64,000 bases of DNA from Collimonas arenae (GCF_000786695.1 NZ_CP009962.1:4526001-4590000), one strand, 5' to 3'; counted from the first letter of the stretch, positions 46,576-56,368 are shown. The notes: generated by a model from the letters alone, not told the origin. Translations and numbers: made by a program.

Positions 46576-47349
46576 TCAGACGTACTGATAGCGCAATACC
46601 CGATGCTTCAGGTTTTCCAGAATGAACTGGTCGATCAACGCCGCCAGGATCGCGATCGCCAGGATGTTGGTCATCACGCCGGTCATGTCGGCGGTTTCAC
46701 CGGCGTAGGCCAAAGTACGGCCCAGCCCTTTACCGAAACCGATCAGCATCTCCGCCGATATCAGCGCACGCCAGGCATTGCCGAACGCCAGCTGGGCGCC
46801 GGTGATCAGTTCCGGCATGACTGCCGGCAGATATACCCGCTTCAACATATCCCAGCGCGTAGCGCCCATCACCCGCGCCGCCGAGACATGCACTTGCTGC
46901 ACGCTTTCGGTCGCGTTCATGACGCTCAATGCCGCCGGGAAAAAAGCCGCCAGCGCCACGACCACCATGATCGGCAGGTTGCCGAAGCCCATCAGTATCA
47001 GGAACAGTGGCACCCAGGCAATCGAGGGAATCGACTGCAAGATGATGATGGCCGATTTCAATACTTCGCGGAAGAAAAACAGCACTGCGCCGATCAGGCC
47101 GAAACCAACGCCGAACAGCATCGCCGCCGCATAACCGCCGCCCAGCCTGGTCAGGCTGCCCCATAGGGCGGTACGGAACTCCGGCGTCAGCGCTTCCTGC
47201 CACAAACGTCCCAGCACCGGCAGCACGCCCGGCATCAGGAAATCCGGCAATGACCACGCGGCAATCTGCCATAGCAGGAAGATAAACAGGATGGCCAGCA
47301 ACATGGCTAGTTTCTTGCGGTAACCGACCAACCGGCTTTGAGTACTCAT
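46576..47349 (-). CDS. ABC transporter permease (SsuC/TauC type)
   Basis: 257 residues, about six helices, with the permease EAA-like loop SAARVMGATRWDMLKRVYLP and AFGNAWRALISAEMLI. It belongs to the nitrate/sulfonate/taurine (NitT/TauT) group. Binding protein and ATPase genes lie upstream in the same direction. The ligand could be a sulfonate, nitrate or a thiamine precursor; the sequence does not settle it. Confidence 0.85.
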   Translation of the reverse strand: MSTQSRLVGYRKKLAMLLAILFIFLLWQIAAWSLPDFLMPGVLPVLGRLWQEALTPEFRTALWGSLTRLGGGYAAAMLFGVGFGLIGAVLFFFREVLKSAIIILQSIPSIAWVPLFLILMGFGNLPIMVVVALAAFFPAALSVMNATESVQQVHVSAARVMGATRWDMLKRVYLPAVMPELITGAQLAFGNAWRALISAEMLIGFGKGLGRTLAYAGETADMTGVMTNILAIAILAALIDQFILENLKHRVLRYQYV

Positions 47350-47403
47350 AGATGAACCAGAACAATACGTCGTTGTTGAAAAATAGCTGCAGGCAAGGCC
47401 GGA

Positions 47404-48411
47404 TCAGAGCTTGCGGTCTTTTTGCCAATCGAGATCGATGATGGCGTTGACGTTGAACGGCTTGCCGTCACGCGTTTTCAAAGACCCCTGTTCCTGCAGG
47501 ATATTCGCCAGCTCCTGCATACGCGCCAGTTCCTTGGCTGTCAGCACGGCGCTGAACGTCTGGCTCTTGATGGCGTCGCTGATCACCGTTTCACGCGGCA
47601 GGTCGCCGTGTTTCAGGGTTTTCAGGGTGGGATCGGCGATGAAATAACCGGCGATCAGTTTCGATGCCGCAGCGGGATCTTTTTGCAGCAGATTAATGGC
47701 TTCGCGCTGCGCGTCCAGCGATTTCCAGACAGCTTCGCGCCGTTTCGCCAACGTCTCGCCGGAAGTGATTACGACCATGCAAGGGAAAGGCCAGACTTCG
47801 CCGACTTCATATATCTGCTTAACTGGCGCCACCAGCTTTGCAATGCTGGCTTGCGGCTCAAACAGGAAGGCGGCATCGACGCGCTTGCCGACCAGCGACT
47901 GCACTGCCACCTGCGGGCTGACGCCGAGAATATTCACATCGTCGGCTTTCAGGCCGGCGTTCTTGAGCGTCACACCTTTGAGCACCGTATCGGCGGTGCT
48001 GCCTTCGGCCTGTGACGCCAGCGTATGTCCTTTGAGTCCGGCGACATCCTTGATGCCGCTATCTTCGCGCACCACGATGGCGTGATAGCCATGCTGCGCG
48101 CCGGCCACCACTTTCAGGTCGGCGCCTTTGGAGGCCCAGGCCGCAGCGTTGGTAAATCCCAGCACGCCGCTATCGAGCTGGCCGCCGACGATGGCCTTGA
48201 TCAGGTCAGTACCAGATTTGAATTCGATCAGTTCGACATCCAAGCCATGTTTCTTATAAAAGCCGCCCTCGAATGCGGCAATCGCTTGCGCATCGTCCAT
48301 TACGCGCAGATAACCGATCTTGAATTTTTCTGCAGCCGAAACCTGGCCCGCCAGCGCTAGCAAAAGTGCAGGAAGCAGCAAGAACGGCTTAAATCTCATA
48401 TTGAATTTCAT
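47404..48411 (-). CDS. ABC substrate-binding protein (NitT/TauT type)
   Basis: 335 residues; signal peptide LLLPALLLALAGQVSA, then KIGYLRVMDDAQAIAAFEGG, FKSGTDLIKAIVGGQLDSGV and GAQHGYHAIVVREDSG. This is the SsuA/TauA/NMT1 type of periplasmic protein. It overlaps the stop of the ATPase gene by 4 bp and precedes the permease gene by 54 bp. Confidence 0.85.
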   Translation of the reverse strand: MKFNMRFKPFLLLPALLLALAGQVSAAEKFKIGYLRVMDDAQAIAAFEGGFYKKHGLDVELIEFKSGTDLIKAIVGGQLDSGVLGFTNAAAWASKGADLKVVAGAQHGYHAIVVREDSGIKDVAGLKGHTLASQAEGSTADTVLKGVTLKNAGLKADDVNILGVSPQVAVQSLVGKRVDAAFLFEPQASIAKLVAPVKQIYEVGEVWPFPCMVVITSGETLAKRREAVWKSLDAQREAINLLQKDPAAASKLIAGYFIADPTLKTLKHGDLPRETVISDAIKSQTFSAVLTAKELARMQELANILQEQGSLKTRDGKPFNVNAIIDLDWQKDRKL

Positions 48412-49181
48412 GCTGCAATATCCTCAAGTTTTTTGGCGAATGCGTCTTGCTCTGCGTGTATCCCGAGCAGGCAAAGAATTTCCCGCCGGGTGGCGGAAAA
48501 TTCGGAAAGATCGTGGGTTTTCTCGTGTCGGTTCAACTGGAACTCGCGCAGCACCTTAGCCGGACGCGGACTGAATACCAGAATGCGGTCAGCCAGGAAC
48601 AAGGCTTCGTCGACATCGTGCGTCACCAGCAACACCGTCGGACGCTCTTCCCGGATCAGCTGGCGCAAAGAATCCTGCAAAGTCATGCGCGTCAAGGCAT
48701 CCAGCGCGCCGAACGGCTCATCCAGCAGCAGCACTTTTGGCTTGGTGATGAAAGCGCGCGCCAACGCCGCGCGTTGCCGCATGCCGCCGGAAACCTGATG
48801 CGGATAGTAGGCTTCAAAACCCTGCAGACTGACTTTGGCAAGCCAGTCGCGCGCTTGCTGGCGGGCACTAGCTTTGCTCACTTTTTGCAGCTCCAGCGCC
48901 AAGGCCACATTGGCTTCCAGGGTCAGCCACGGATAAAGTGCATTCTCTTGAAACATCAGCATGCGCTCGGGATGCGGACCCTTGATGTCCTTGCCATCGG
49001 CCAGTACTGCGCCTCTGCTTGGAACGCCAAGGCCCGCCGCCAGATGCAAGAGCGTCGATTTGCCGCAGCCGGACGGACCGACCAGCGCGACCAGTTCGCC
49101 TTCTTCGATTTCACGGCTGAAATCGTCGATGACCGGCAAGCCGGAAAATTGCTTGTTGACGTGCTTGAAAGATAACTTCAT
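48408..49181 (-). CDS. ABC transporter ATPase (SsuB/TauB type)
   Basis: 257 residues. Walker A GPSGCGKSTLL near residue 36, signature VSGGMRQRAALARAF near 129 and Walker B VLLLDEPFGALDALTRM near 148. FQENALYPWLTLEANV is the Q-loop. It is the first gene of a four-gene operon: ATPase, binding protein, permease and family-3 binding protein. The 177 bp in front hold no visible CysB-like site that I can support. Confidence 0.88.
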   Translation of the reverse strand: MKLSFKHVNKQFSGLPVIDDFSREIEEGELVALVGPSGCGKSTLLHLAAGLGVPSRGAVLADGKDIKGPHPERMLMFQENALYPWLTLEANVALALELQKVSKASARQQARDWLAKVSLQGFEAYYPHQVSGGMRQRAALARAFITKPKVLLLDEPFGALDALTRMTLQDSLRQLIREERPTVLLVTHDVDEALFLADRILVFSPRPAKVLREFQLNRHEKTHDLSEFSATRREILCLLGIHAEQDAFAKKLEDIAA

Positions 49182-49358
49182 GGGGAAATGGCGGCTTTCG
49201 CGTCGAATTGCAGCGCCGCTTCTTAGTTGGCAAGCGCATATAAAGTGGATTTTTTATTTGCTTTTCACTTTATCGGTCAACTTTCCGCCTTACAACAACT
49301 TATAACTTCTATGCTTATGCGAAAAACAAATATAGAAATCATTCCATAGAAATAACTC

Positions 49359-50282
49359 TCACTCTCGCTGCTCCACATTTTCCCCCGTCGCGATCATGGC
49401 CCGCAATGCCGTTTGCACATCGGGATAATGCAAACGAACGCCCAACTCTTGCTTGATCCGCTGGTTTTGCAAACGGCGCGATTCCGACATGAACGACAGC
49501 AGCATCGGCGACACTACTTTTTCCAGTTCGGCCCGCGGAAGCCGGGGCGGCGGCGGGAAGTCGAAAGCCTTGGCCACCAGGTCGAAGTACTCCGCCATCT
49601 TCAGTTGAGAATCGTCGCTGGCATGGTAGACCCGCAAAGGCGCTGCCTTGAACAGCGCTGCAGCGATAACCCGCGCCAGGTCGTCGGCATGAATGTGGTT
49701 GGTATACACATCATCCTCGGCAACCAGGGCCGGCGTCCCCTTGCGCAAGCGCTCCAGCGGCAAGCGGTTTGCCGCATAAATGCCCGGCACCCGCAGGATC
49801 GCCAGGCGCCCTGAACGGCGTCGCGCCCATCCGCGCAAAACCTGCTCGGCATCGACGCGGCGCCTGGCACGACCATTGTGCGGCTGCAGGGTCTGGGTTT
49901 CGGTAATCAACGCTCCGTCGCAATCGCCATAGACGCCAGTGGTACTGATGTAAACAAGAGTGGCGCGCTCGGGTAAAATGGCGGCCAGATTGCGGGTACG
50001 CTGGTCCTTTTCTCCCGCCGAATGCGGCGGCGCCAGATGCACAACGATCTGCGCCAGACGCGCAAGGCGCGCCAATGTTGCCGGTTGATCAAGATCGGCT
50101 ACCAGCGGAATCGCCCCGGCAGCACGCAGTTCAGCGCAACGGCTTGGCTGGCTGGTCACCGCCAACACGCGAAACCGGTGTTGCAATAGTTCTAACAAAC
50201 GCAGTCCCACGTCGCCGCAACCGAGGATTAGAAGGCGCGGCTTTCCAAGCTTATCGCCATGGTGTTGTTTTATATTTTTCAT
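49359..50282 (-). CDS. NAD-dependent epimerase-like protein (YeeZ type)
   Basis: 307 residues of an extended SDR. Nucleotide motif LLILGCGDVGLRLLELL near residue 20; YISTTGVYGDC near 115 holds the Tyr/Ser region, but the canonical YxxxK is not evident (HNGRARRRVDAEQVLRG occupies the place), as in YeeZ-like atypical SDRs. Catalytic activity is unproven. It is divergent from the AscD-like gene with 11 bp between the starts. Confidence 0.75.
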   Translation of the reverse strand: MKNIKQHHGDKLGKPRLLILGCGDVGLRLLELLQHRFRVLAVTSQPSRCAELRAAGAIPLVADLDQPATLARLARLAQIVVHLAPPHSAGEKDQRTRNLAAILPERATLVYISTTGVYGDCDGALITETQTLQPHNGRARRRVDAEQVLRGWARRRSGRLAILRVPGIYAANRLPLERLRKGTPALVAEDDVYTNHIHADDLARVIAAALFKAAPLRVYHASDDSQLKMAEYFDLVAKAFDFPPPPRLPRAELEKVVSPMLLSFMSESRRLQNQRIKQELGVRLHYPDVQTALRAMIATGENVEQRE

Positions 50283-50293
50283 TACAGGATTGT

Positions 50294-51319
50294 ATGAGTT
50301 TTCAGATAACCGTTCAGCCTAGCGGCCGACAATTTACTTGCGACGAAGGCGAGACCATTCTCAACGCCGCAATACGCGCCGGCGTCGGCCTGCCTTACGG
50401 CTGCAAGAACGGGGCTTGCAGTTCTTGCAAGGGTAAATTACTGGACGGTGAGATCACGCACGGCCCGCATCAGGAAAAAGCACTGCCGGTGAAGGAAGAA
50501 CAACTGGGATTTTCCCTGTTCTGCTGCGCCACGCCGCATTCCGACGTCACCATCGAAGCACGCGAGGTCGCCGGCATCGGCGAATTCCCGGTGCGCAAAA
50601 TGCCGACCCGCATCGCCAAGATCGACAAGGTGGCGGATGACGTGGTGATATTGTCGCTCCAGCTACCGGCCAACGAACGCCTGCAATATCTGGCCGGCCA
50701 GTACATCGAATTCATTCTGCGCGACGGCAAGCGCCGTAGTTACAGCATGGCCAACGCACCTTACAAGGACGAACACCTGACGCTGCATATTCGCCATATG
50801 CCCGGCGGCGTATTTACCGACCAGGTATTCACCACGATGAAAGAACGCGACATCCTGCGCCTGGAAGGGCCGATGGGTACCTTCTTCCTGCGCGAGGATT
50901 CGGACAAGCCGATGGTGCTGCTGGCCTCGGGCACCGGTTTTGCGCCGATCAAAGCCTTGATCGAACAATGTGTTCATACAGGCTCGCAACGACCGATCAT
51001 CTTGTACTGGGGCGGCCGCCGTCCGCAAGACTTGTACATGATGGCGCTGTGCGAGGAATGGGCGGCCACACTGCCCAACTTCAAGTTCGTGCCGGTGATC
51101 TCGAATGCGCAGTCGGAAGATCAATGGACTGGCCGCAGCGGTTTCGTGCACCAGGCCGTGATCGACGATTTGCCCGACTTGTCAGCCTATCAGGTGTATG
51201 CCTGCGGCGCGCCGATCGTGGTCGAATCGGCGCAGCGCGACTTTGTCGCCTTGTGCAAACTGCCGGCGGAAGAGTTTTATGCGGATTCGTTTACTTCGGA
51301 AGCGGATCTGGCGCACTAA
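50294..51319 (+). CDS. 2Fe-2S/FAD oxidoreductase (CDP-6-deoxy-glucoseen reductase-like)
   Basis: 341 residues from MSFQITVQPSGRQF; the longer frame upstream covers the divergent gene. N-terminal plant-type ferredoxin ligands: YGCKNGACSSCKGKL and LFCCATP; then FAD-binding RRSYSMANAPYKD and NADH-binding LLASGTGFAPIKALIEQ. The set is typical of AscD/E3-like reductases and of Burkholderiales genes called CDP-6-deoxy-delta-3,4-glucoseen reductase. No deoxysugar genes are nearby, so the true partner is likely another oxygenase or reductase. Confidence 0.82.
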   Translation: MSFQITVQPSGRQFTCDEGETILNAAIRAGVGLPYGCKNGACSSCKGKLLDGEITHGPHQEKALPVKEEQLGFSLFCCATPHSDVTIEAREVAGIGEFPVRKMPTRIAKIDKVADDVVILSLQLPANERLQYLAGQYIEFILRDGKRRSYSMANAPYKDEHLTLHIRHMPGGVFTDQVFTTMKERDILRLEGPMGTFFLREDSDKPMVLLASGTGFAPIKALIEQCVHTGSQRPIILYWGGRRPQDLYMMALCEEWAATLPNFKFVPVISNAQSEDQWTGRSGFVHQAVIDDLPDLSAYQVYACGAPIVVESAQRDFVALCKLPAEEFYADSFTSEADLAH

Positions 51320-51415
51320 ACGCTGAACCTGTACTGAACGTGCACTGAGGACTGTCGACAACAGCGGCGCAAATATTTTTTGACGCACCACACAAAACGT
51401 CCTAATATTTGCGTC

Positions 51416-51484
51416 ATGAACATGATCAAGACCTTGTTGCGACGCCATAACTCATTACCTTTGCCAGGTAAGCCGTGCGCGTGA
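51416..51484 (+). CDS. Possible 22-residue leader peptide
   Basis: ATG...TGA frame, starting MNMIKTLLRRH and ending GKPCA. It precedes a terminator hairpin and the aminotransferase gene. No clear ribosome site and no run of one amino acid, so attenuation is only a possibility. Confidence 0.25.
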   Translation: MNMIKTLLRRHNSLPLPGKPCA

Positions 51485-51503
51485 CCGCTGCCTGATCACG
51501 AAG

Positions 51504-51531
51504 CCACAGGCGATGCCTGTGGTTTTTTTTT
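51504..51531 (+). terminator. Intrinsic terminator ahead of the aminotransferase
   Basis: CCACAGGC-GAT-GCCTGTGG followed by nine T. It lies 23 bp before the aminotransferase ATG and 185 bp after the reductase stop. Confidence 0.8.
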
Positions 51532-51553
51532 GCCCTTTTTCTAGGAGCTTGCA

Positions 51554-52756
51554 ATGGAATTCAATCAGTACCCCGTCAACGACCTGATGTATATCACTAA
51601 CCGCCCGCCCCTGGTGTTTACCGAGGGCGACGGCATGTGGATGACGGATCATACCGGCAAGCGCTACCTGGATTATTTGCAGGGCTGGGCGGTCAATGCG
51701 CTGGGCCACTCGCCGCAATGCATTCAGGACGCCTTGCTTGTCCAATCGAAGAAAATCCTGAACCCTTCGCCGGCTTTCTACAATGCGCCATCGATCGAAC
51801 TGGCCAACCTGTTGACCGCCAATTCCTGCTTCGACCGCGTGTTTTTCACCAACAGCGGCGCGGAAGCCAACGAAGGCGCGATCAAGCTGGCGCGCAAGTG
51901 GGGCAAGAAGAACCCGAACCAGGCCGGCCAGAATCGCTTTGAAATCATCACTTTCAACCACAGCTTCCACGGCCGCACGCTGGCAACCATGTCGGCCAGC
52001 GGCAAACCCGGCTGGGATACCATTTTCGCGCCGCAGGTGCCTGGTTTCCCGAAAGCGGAACTGAATGACCTGGCCAGCGTCGAACAGCTCATCAACGATA
52101 AGACGGTCGCGGTGATGCTGGAGCCGGTGCAAGGCGAAAGTGGCGTGATTCCGGCGACGCGCGAATTCATGCAAGGCTTGCGCGAACTGACCAAGAAGCG
52201 CGGCATCTTGCTGATCGTCGACGAAGTACAATCCGGCATGGGCCGCACCGGCGAATTGTTTGCCTATCAGTTATCGGGAGTCGAACCGGATATCATGACG
52301 TTGGGTAAAGGCATCGGCGGCGGCGTGCCGCTGGCAGCCTTGCTGGCGCGTGAAGAAATCGCCTGCTTCGAAGCCGGCGACCAGGGCGGCACTTATAACG
52401 GCAATCCGCTGATGACGGCAGTTGGCGTGGCGGTGATCAAGACCCTGCTGGCGCCGGGCTTCATGCAATCGGTAAAAGACAAAGGCGCTTACCTTCGCGG
52501 CGAGTTGTTGAAACTGACCGAGAAACACGGACTCGAAGGCGAACGCGGCGAAGGCTTGTTGCGGGCGCTGAAGCTAGGCAGCGACATTGGCCCGCAAATC
52601 GTCGATATCGCGCGTGACCTGAATCCGGTCGGCCTGTTGTTGAATTCGCCGCGCCCGAATCTGTTGCGTTTCATGCCTTCGCTGAACGTAACAGTTGCCG
52701 AGATTGATCAGATGATCACCATGCTGTCGGATGTAATCGGCCAGATCAAGAAGTAA
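51554..52756 (+). CDS. Class-III aminotransferase (acetylornithine transaminase type)
   Basis: 400 residues with AGGAG upstream. PLP motifs: [20 protein letters not shown] near residue 95, [19 protein letters not shown] near 215, and the PLP Lys in [16 protein letters not shown] near 250. It looks like ArgD (acetylornithine to N-acetylglutamate semialdehyde) but similar enzymes act on succinylornithine or GABA. It is preceded by a terminator hairpin, so expression may depend on read-through or a promoter inside the gap. Confidence 0.85.
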   Translation: MEFNQYPVNDLMYITNRPPLVFTEGDGMWMTDHTGKRYLDYLQGWAVNALGHSPQCIQDALLVQSKKILNPSPAFYNAPSIELANLLTANSCFDRVFFTNSGAEANEGAIKLARKWGKKNPNQAGQNRFEIITFNHSFHGRTLATMSASGKPGWDTIFAPQVPGFPKAELNDLASVEQLINDKTVAVMLEPVQGESGVIPATREFMQGLRELTKKRGILLIVDEVQSGMGRTGELFAYQLSGVEPDIMTLGKGIGGGVPLAALLAREEIACFEAGDQGGTYNGNPLMTAVGVAVIKTLLAPGFMQSVKDKGAYLRGELLKLTEKHGLEGERGEGLLRALKLGSDIGPQIVDIARDLNPVGLLLNSPRPNLLRFMPSLNVTVAEIDQMITMLSDVIGQIKK

Positions 52757-52779
52757 AACTCTCAAAAAATGGGCTATAG

Positions 52780-53262
52780 ATGACGATAAAAAATTTCCTT
52801 GTTTGTTGCCTGGTATTGTTATTGGCAGCTTGCGGCGGCACCGGCTCGGTCCGTCCCGGCTCCGCCGACAACACACCGATCAGCGATAAGGGTAACGATA
52901 TCGTCATCTACTCGCTGGGCCTGATCGACACCAACTACCGCTTCGGCGGCAAAAACCCAGAAGCCGGACTCGACTGCAGCGGCATGGTCAGTTATGTCTA
53001 CCGGCAGGCGGCGGGCCTCAAGGTGACCGGCAGCGCGGCAGATATCGCGCGCCAGGGCCGCCCCATCACCAAAGCCGAATTGCGGCCTGGCGACCTGGTG
53101 TTCTTCAATACCATGCATCGCGCGTTTTCACATGTCGGCATCTATATCGGCGACGGCCGCTTTATCAACGCACCGTCGACCAACGGCAAGGTGCGCATAG
53201 ACCGTCTCGACAACAATTATTATGCAGCGCGATTTGAAGCCGTGCGCAGATACTTCGATTGA
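52780..53262 (+). CDS. NlpC/P60 peptidase lipoprotein
   Basis: 160 residues; signal peptide with lipobox LLAAC, Cys near residue 17. NlpC/P60 domain: catalytic Cys in AGLDCSGMVSYVYRQ near residue 66, His in HRAFSHVGIYIGDGRF near 113 and a third polar residue in FINAPSTNG. It would cleave peptide cross-links in peptidoglycan at the periplasmic face of a membrane. It follows the aminotransferase gene by 23 bp. Confidence 0.88.
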   Translation: MTIKNFLVCCLVLLLAACGGTGSVRPGSADNTPISDKGNDIVIYSLGLIDTNYRFGGKNPEAGLDCSGMVSYVYRQAAGLKVTGSAADIARQGRPITKAELRPGDLVFFNTMHRAFSHVGIYIGDGRFINAPSTNGKVRIDRLDNNYYAARFEAVRRYFD

Positions 53263-53300
53263 TTGCCGCTAGTATCCAGTTCCTAAATAGTTTGAAATAA

Positions 53301-53336
53301 AAAACGCCGTTCCGGCTTATACCGGAACGGCGTTTT
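53301..53336. terminator. Bidirectional intrinsic terminator
   Basis: Perfect stem ACGCCGTTCCGG/CCGGAACGGCGT around CTTATA with A and T runs at the two ends. It serves the NlpC gene and the convergent lpdA. Confidence 0.95.
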
Positions 53337-53386
53337 TATGCCTTGCCTGTTGACGCTGCACTTCCGGGAAAGTGCAGCGCCGGCTC

Positions 53387-55486
53387 TTATTTCTTCTTTG
53401 GAATGAACAGGTCGGTAATCGTCCCCAAACCCATTTCGGCCGCAAACATCGGCGTTTCCGACAGGGTCGGATGGGCATGAATAGTCAGCGCCAGGTCTTC
53501 CAGGTCGGCGCCCATTTCCATCGCCAGCACGGTTTCCGCCAGCAGCTCGCCGGCATTCACGCCAACAATTCCCGCACCGATAATACGCTTGGTGCTTGGG
53601 TCCCACAGCAGCTTGGTCATGCCGTCGTCGCGCCCCATTGCCAGCGCTCGGCCGCTGGCCGCCCACGGGAAATTGGCTTTTTCGAAAGGAATGCCCTTGG
53701 CCTTGGCTTCGGTTTCGGTCAAACCCATCCACGCGATTTCGGGATCGGTGTAAGCCACCGAAGGAATCGTCATGGCGTCGAACTCGACCTTGTGGCCGGC
53801 GATGACTTCAGCGGCAACCTTGGCTTCGTTAGTCGCTTTATGCGCCAGCATCGGATCGCCGCAGATATCGCCGATGGCAAAGATGTGGCTGACGTTAGTG
53901 CGTTGCTGTTTGTTGGCAGGGATGAAGCCACGTTCATTGACGATGACGCCAGCCTTTTCCGCAGCGATTTCCTTGCCGTTAGGACGGCGGCCGACGGCCA
54001 CCAGCACCATGTCGTACAGTTGCGGTTCCGGTGCTGCCGGCGAGCTGCTGTCGGCACCCTCAAAGGTTGCGCGCAGACCTTCTTTCAAGGCTTCCAGCTT
54101 GGTGACCTTGGTCTTCAGGTAAATCGCTTCGTAGCGCTTTTCGATACGTTTTTGCAATGGCTTGACGACATCTCGGTCAGCCGCCGGGATAAGGCCGTCG
54201 GCAAACTCGACCACGGTAACCTTGGAACCGAGAGCGTCATACACGCAAGCCATTTCAAGGCCAATGATGCCACCGCCGATGACCAGCAGTTTCTTTGGAA
54301 TCTGGCGCAGTTCGAGTGCCCCGGTGGAATCGATCAGACGTGGATCGTCGTAGGGGAAGCCTGGAATCCGGGCAACCGAAGAACCAGCGGCGATAATCGC
54401 GTTCTTGAAGCCGACGACCTTCGGACCATCCGCAGTTTCCACGGTAATCGTGTTGGCCGAGCTGAATGCGCCCTTGCCAGTCACGACTTGCACCTTGCGT
54501 GCCTTGGCCAGGCCCGACAAGCCGCCCGTCAGCTTCTTGATGACGCTTTCTTTCCAACCGCGCAGTGCATCGATATCGATTTCAGGAGCCGACATCTTGA
54601 CGCCGAAATGCGCCATTTCTTCTGCTTCAGTGATAACCTTGGCGGCATGCAGCAGCGCTTTTGACGGAATACAGCCAACGTTCAGGCAAACCCCGCCGAG
54701 GCTGGGATAGCGCTCGATCATGACCACGCTCTGGCCGAGGTCGGCAGCGCGGAAAGCCGCTGTATAGCCGCCAGGACCTGCGCCCAGCACCACGGTATCG
54801 CATTCAATATCGACTTTGCCAGCGAAACTGGAAGCGGCAGGAGCTGCAACTACAGGCGCCGCAACCGGCGCGACGGCGGCTGCCGTAGCTGGAGCAGGCG
54901 CTGCGCCACTGGTGGTTTCAAGCAGCACAACCACGGAACCTTCGCCGACCTTGTCGCCGACCTTGACTTTGATTTCCTTGATGACGCCGGCCTGGCTCGA
55001 TGGAATTTCCATGCTTGCCTTGTCGGATTCGACAGTGATCAGCGATTGCTCGACCTTGACCACATCGCCCACCTTGACCATCACCTCGATGACATCGACT
55101 TCCTTGACGTCGCCGATATCCGGCACCTTGATTTCGATAGTGCTTGCAACACCGGCAGCAACAGGCGCCGGCACAGCCAAAGCCGCAGCTGCTGCGGCAG
55201 GTGCCGGAGCGGCCGCAGCAGCAGGCGCTGCAGCTACTGCGGCTGCCGTTGCTGCTTCCAGCACCAGAACCAATGAACCCTCGCTGACTTTATCGCCGAC
55301 CTTGACCTTGATTTCCTTGATGACGCCGGCCTGGTTCGATGGAATCTCCATGCTGGCTTTGTCGGATTCAACGGTGATCAGCGACTGGTCGACCTTGACG
55401 GTATCGCCCACTTTGACCATCAGCTCAATGACTTCCACTTCTTTGACGTCGCCGATATCCGGGACCTTGACTTCAACCATGCTCAT
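53387..55486 (-). CDS. lpdA: Dihydrolipoyl dehydrogenase (E3) with two N-terminal lipoyl domains
   Basis: 699 residues. Two lipoyl domains, residues about 3-77 and 116-190, each with ESDKASM (lysines at 43 and 156), separated by Ala/Pro linkers. E3 core: [20 protein letters not shown] for FAD, the redox disulfide [13 protein letters not shown] (Cys 267 and 272), NAD motif [19 protein letters not shown] and C-terminal HAHPTLSE with the active His. It reoxidises lipoyl groups of E2. E3 with one lipoyl domain is common here; two are less usual. It is the last gene of the pdh cluster. Confidence 0.94.
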   Translation of the reverse strand: MSMVEVKVPDIGDVKEVEVIELMVKVGDTVKVDQSLITVESDKASMEIPSNQAGVIKEIKVKVGDKVSEGSLVLVLEAATAAAVAAAPAAAAAPAPAAAAAALAVPAPVAAGVASTIEIKVPDIGDVKEVDVIEVMVKVGDVVKVEQSLITVESDKASMEIPSSQAGVIKEIKVKVGDKVGEGSVVVLLETTSGAAPAPATAAAVAPVAAPVVAAPAASSFAGKVDIECDTVVLGAGPGGYTAAFRAADLGQSVVMIERYPSLGGVCLNVGCIPSKALLHAAKVITEAEEMAHFGVKMSAPEIDIDALRGWKESVIKKLTGGLSGLAKARKVQVVTGKGAFSSANTITVETADGPKVVGFKNAIIAAGSSVARIPGFPYDDPRLIDSTGALELRQIPKKLLVIGGGIIGLEMACVYDALGSKVTVVEFADGLIPAADRDVVKPLQKRIEKRYEAIYLKTKVTKLEALKEGLRATFEGADSSSPAAPEPQLYDMVLVAVGRRPNGKEIAAEKAGVIVNERGFIPANKQQRTNVSHIFAIGDICGDPMLAHKATNEAKVAAEVIAGHKVEFDAMTIPSVAYTDPEIAWMGLTETEAKAKGIPFEKANFPWAASGRALAMGRDDGMTKLLWDPSTKRIIGAGIVGVNAGELLAETVLAMEMGADLEDLALTIHAHPTLSETPMFAAEMGLGTITDLFIPKKK

Positions 55487-55548
55487 AGCGTTTGCTCCAT
55501 GCTTGCTCTTCCTGCCGGAAGAAGAAATTATTTATGATGTGACGTTGC

Positions 55549-56130
55549 TTAAAGCTCCGCCTGGGATTTCATTTCAAAACTGTGAATGCGCAACGGCGTG
55601 GCTGAGCTTTTGTCGAATTCGACACCGGCATGTATGCCTATCTCGGCAATCCGCTGAGCGCTGAGATCCTGGTCGTAGACCGCATACATCGCGCCCAGTG
55701 CAAAATTGCGACCGCTGCCGATACCCCAGAAACGATCGAAGCTGAATACTTCGCGATACGAATACACGCCGAAAATACCGTAGGGATTGGCGATCAGCGC
55801 GGTGATCTGCGATGACTCGTAAGGGTCGTCCTCGTCCTCTTTGGTGTTCAGGAAATACTGATCCTTGAGAATGCTGTGCACCTTGGAAAAAGTCTCGAAC
55901 ACATCTTCGCGATTAGTCAGCTTGCAGTCCTCACCCATGCCGGTCAGCAGCTTGCGCATCACCGGAAAATGAGCGGCGGTGCCGGCCAGCGTAATATACG
56001 ACTCGCCAATCTGGAATATCTTGTTGTTGACCTCGTAGGCGTGCGACAAACGGGTATCGCCGAATGTCACCAGCGAATCAGATGCTATCGCGATCTGTCC
56101 ATTTTTTTTGACGACAACACAGGTAGTCAT
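55549..56130 (-). CDS. Proteasome-like Ntn hydrolase (BPH/HslV type)
   Basis: 193 residues from MTTCVVVKKNGQIAIASDS; GGAGAG precedes this ATG, so the 15 extra residues upstream are dropped. After Met removal Thr1 would be the nucleophile; Asp17 is in ASDSLVTFG, a Lys near 36 in NNKIF, and GIGSGRNFALGAMYA matches the HslV/proteasome GSG segment. These show a proteasome-type fold. The closest known type I can name is the beta-proteobacterial proteasome homologue (BPH); that is from memory. It lies between aceF and lpdA with no HslU or other ATPase next to it. Confidence 0.8.
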   Translation of the reverse strand: MTTCVVVKKNGQIAIASDSLVTFGDTRLSHAYEVNNKIFQIGESYITLAGTAAHFPVMRKLLTGMGEDCKLTNREDVFETFSKVHSILKDQYFLNTKEDEDDPYESSQITALIANPYGIFGVYSYREVFSFDRFWGIGSGRNFALGAMYAVYDQDLSAQRIAEIGIHAGVEFDKSSATPLRIHSFEMKSQAEL

Positions 56131-56226
56131 AGTTGCTCTCCATCGGTATGCCAAATGACCGCAAGTGACGTACAAGATCGATCTGCGATGCTTTTCCGCC
56201 AGCTAGTGTGATGATTCGTTCTTTGG

Positions 56227-56343
56227 CAGAACAAGAAAAGCGAAGGATTTTTGTCCCAGACTAGGCGCGTACCGGAGTGATAGTGAACTATCACGAGGAT
56301 GCGCAACGACGTATGGGGCAAAAAGACGAGCTTTTATGTTCTG
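56227..56343 (+). repeat. Nested-hairpin element R8 (core family I)
   Basis: Outer arms start CAGAACA (56227-56233) and end TGTTCTG (56337-56343), with further pairing AAAAGC/GCTTTT and TTTTTG-x-CCCA. Core: TAGGCGCG, inner hairpin GTGATAGT-GA-ACTATCAC (56277-56294), then GAGGATGCGCAACGACG. It is 25 nt after the aceF stop and in front of the proteasome-like gene. Confidence 0.8.
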
Positions 56344-56368
56344 ACAAAAACGAAGCACCACGCCAGTA

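Noticed and set aside
54816-55664. Ala/Thr-rich ORF opposite the lipoyl domains
   Set aside because: It is the mirror of the repetitive lpdA 5' region. The apparent repeats simply reflect the two lipoyl domains.
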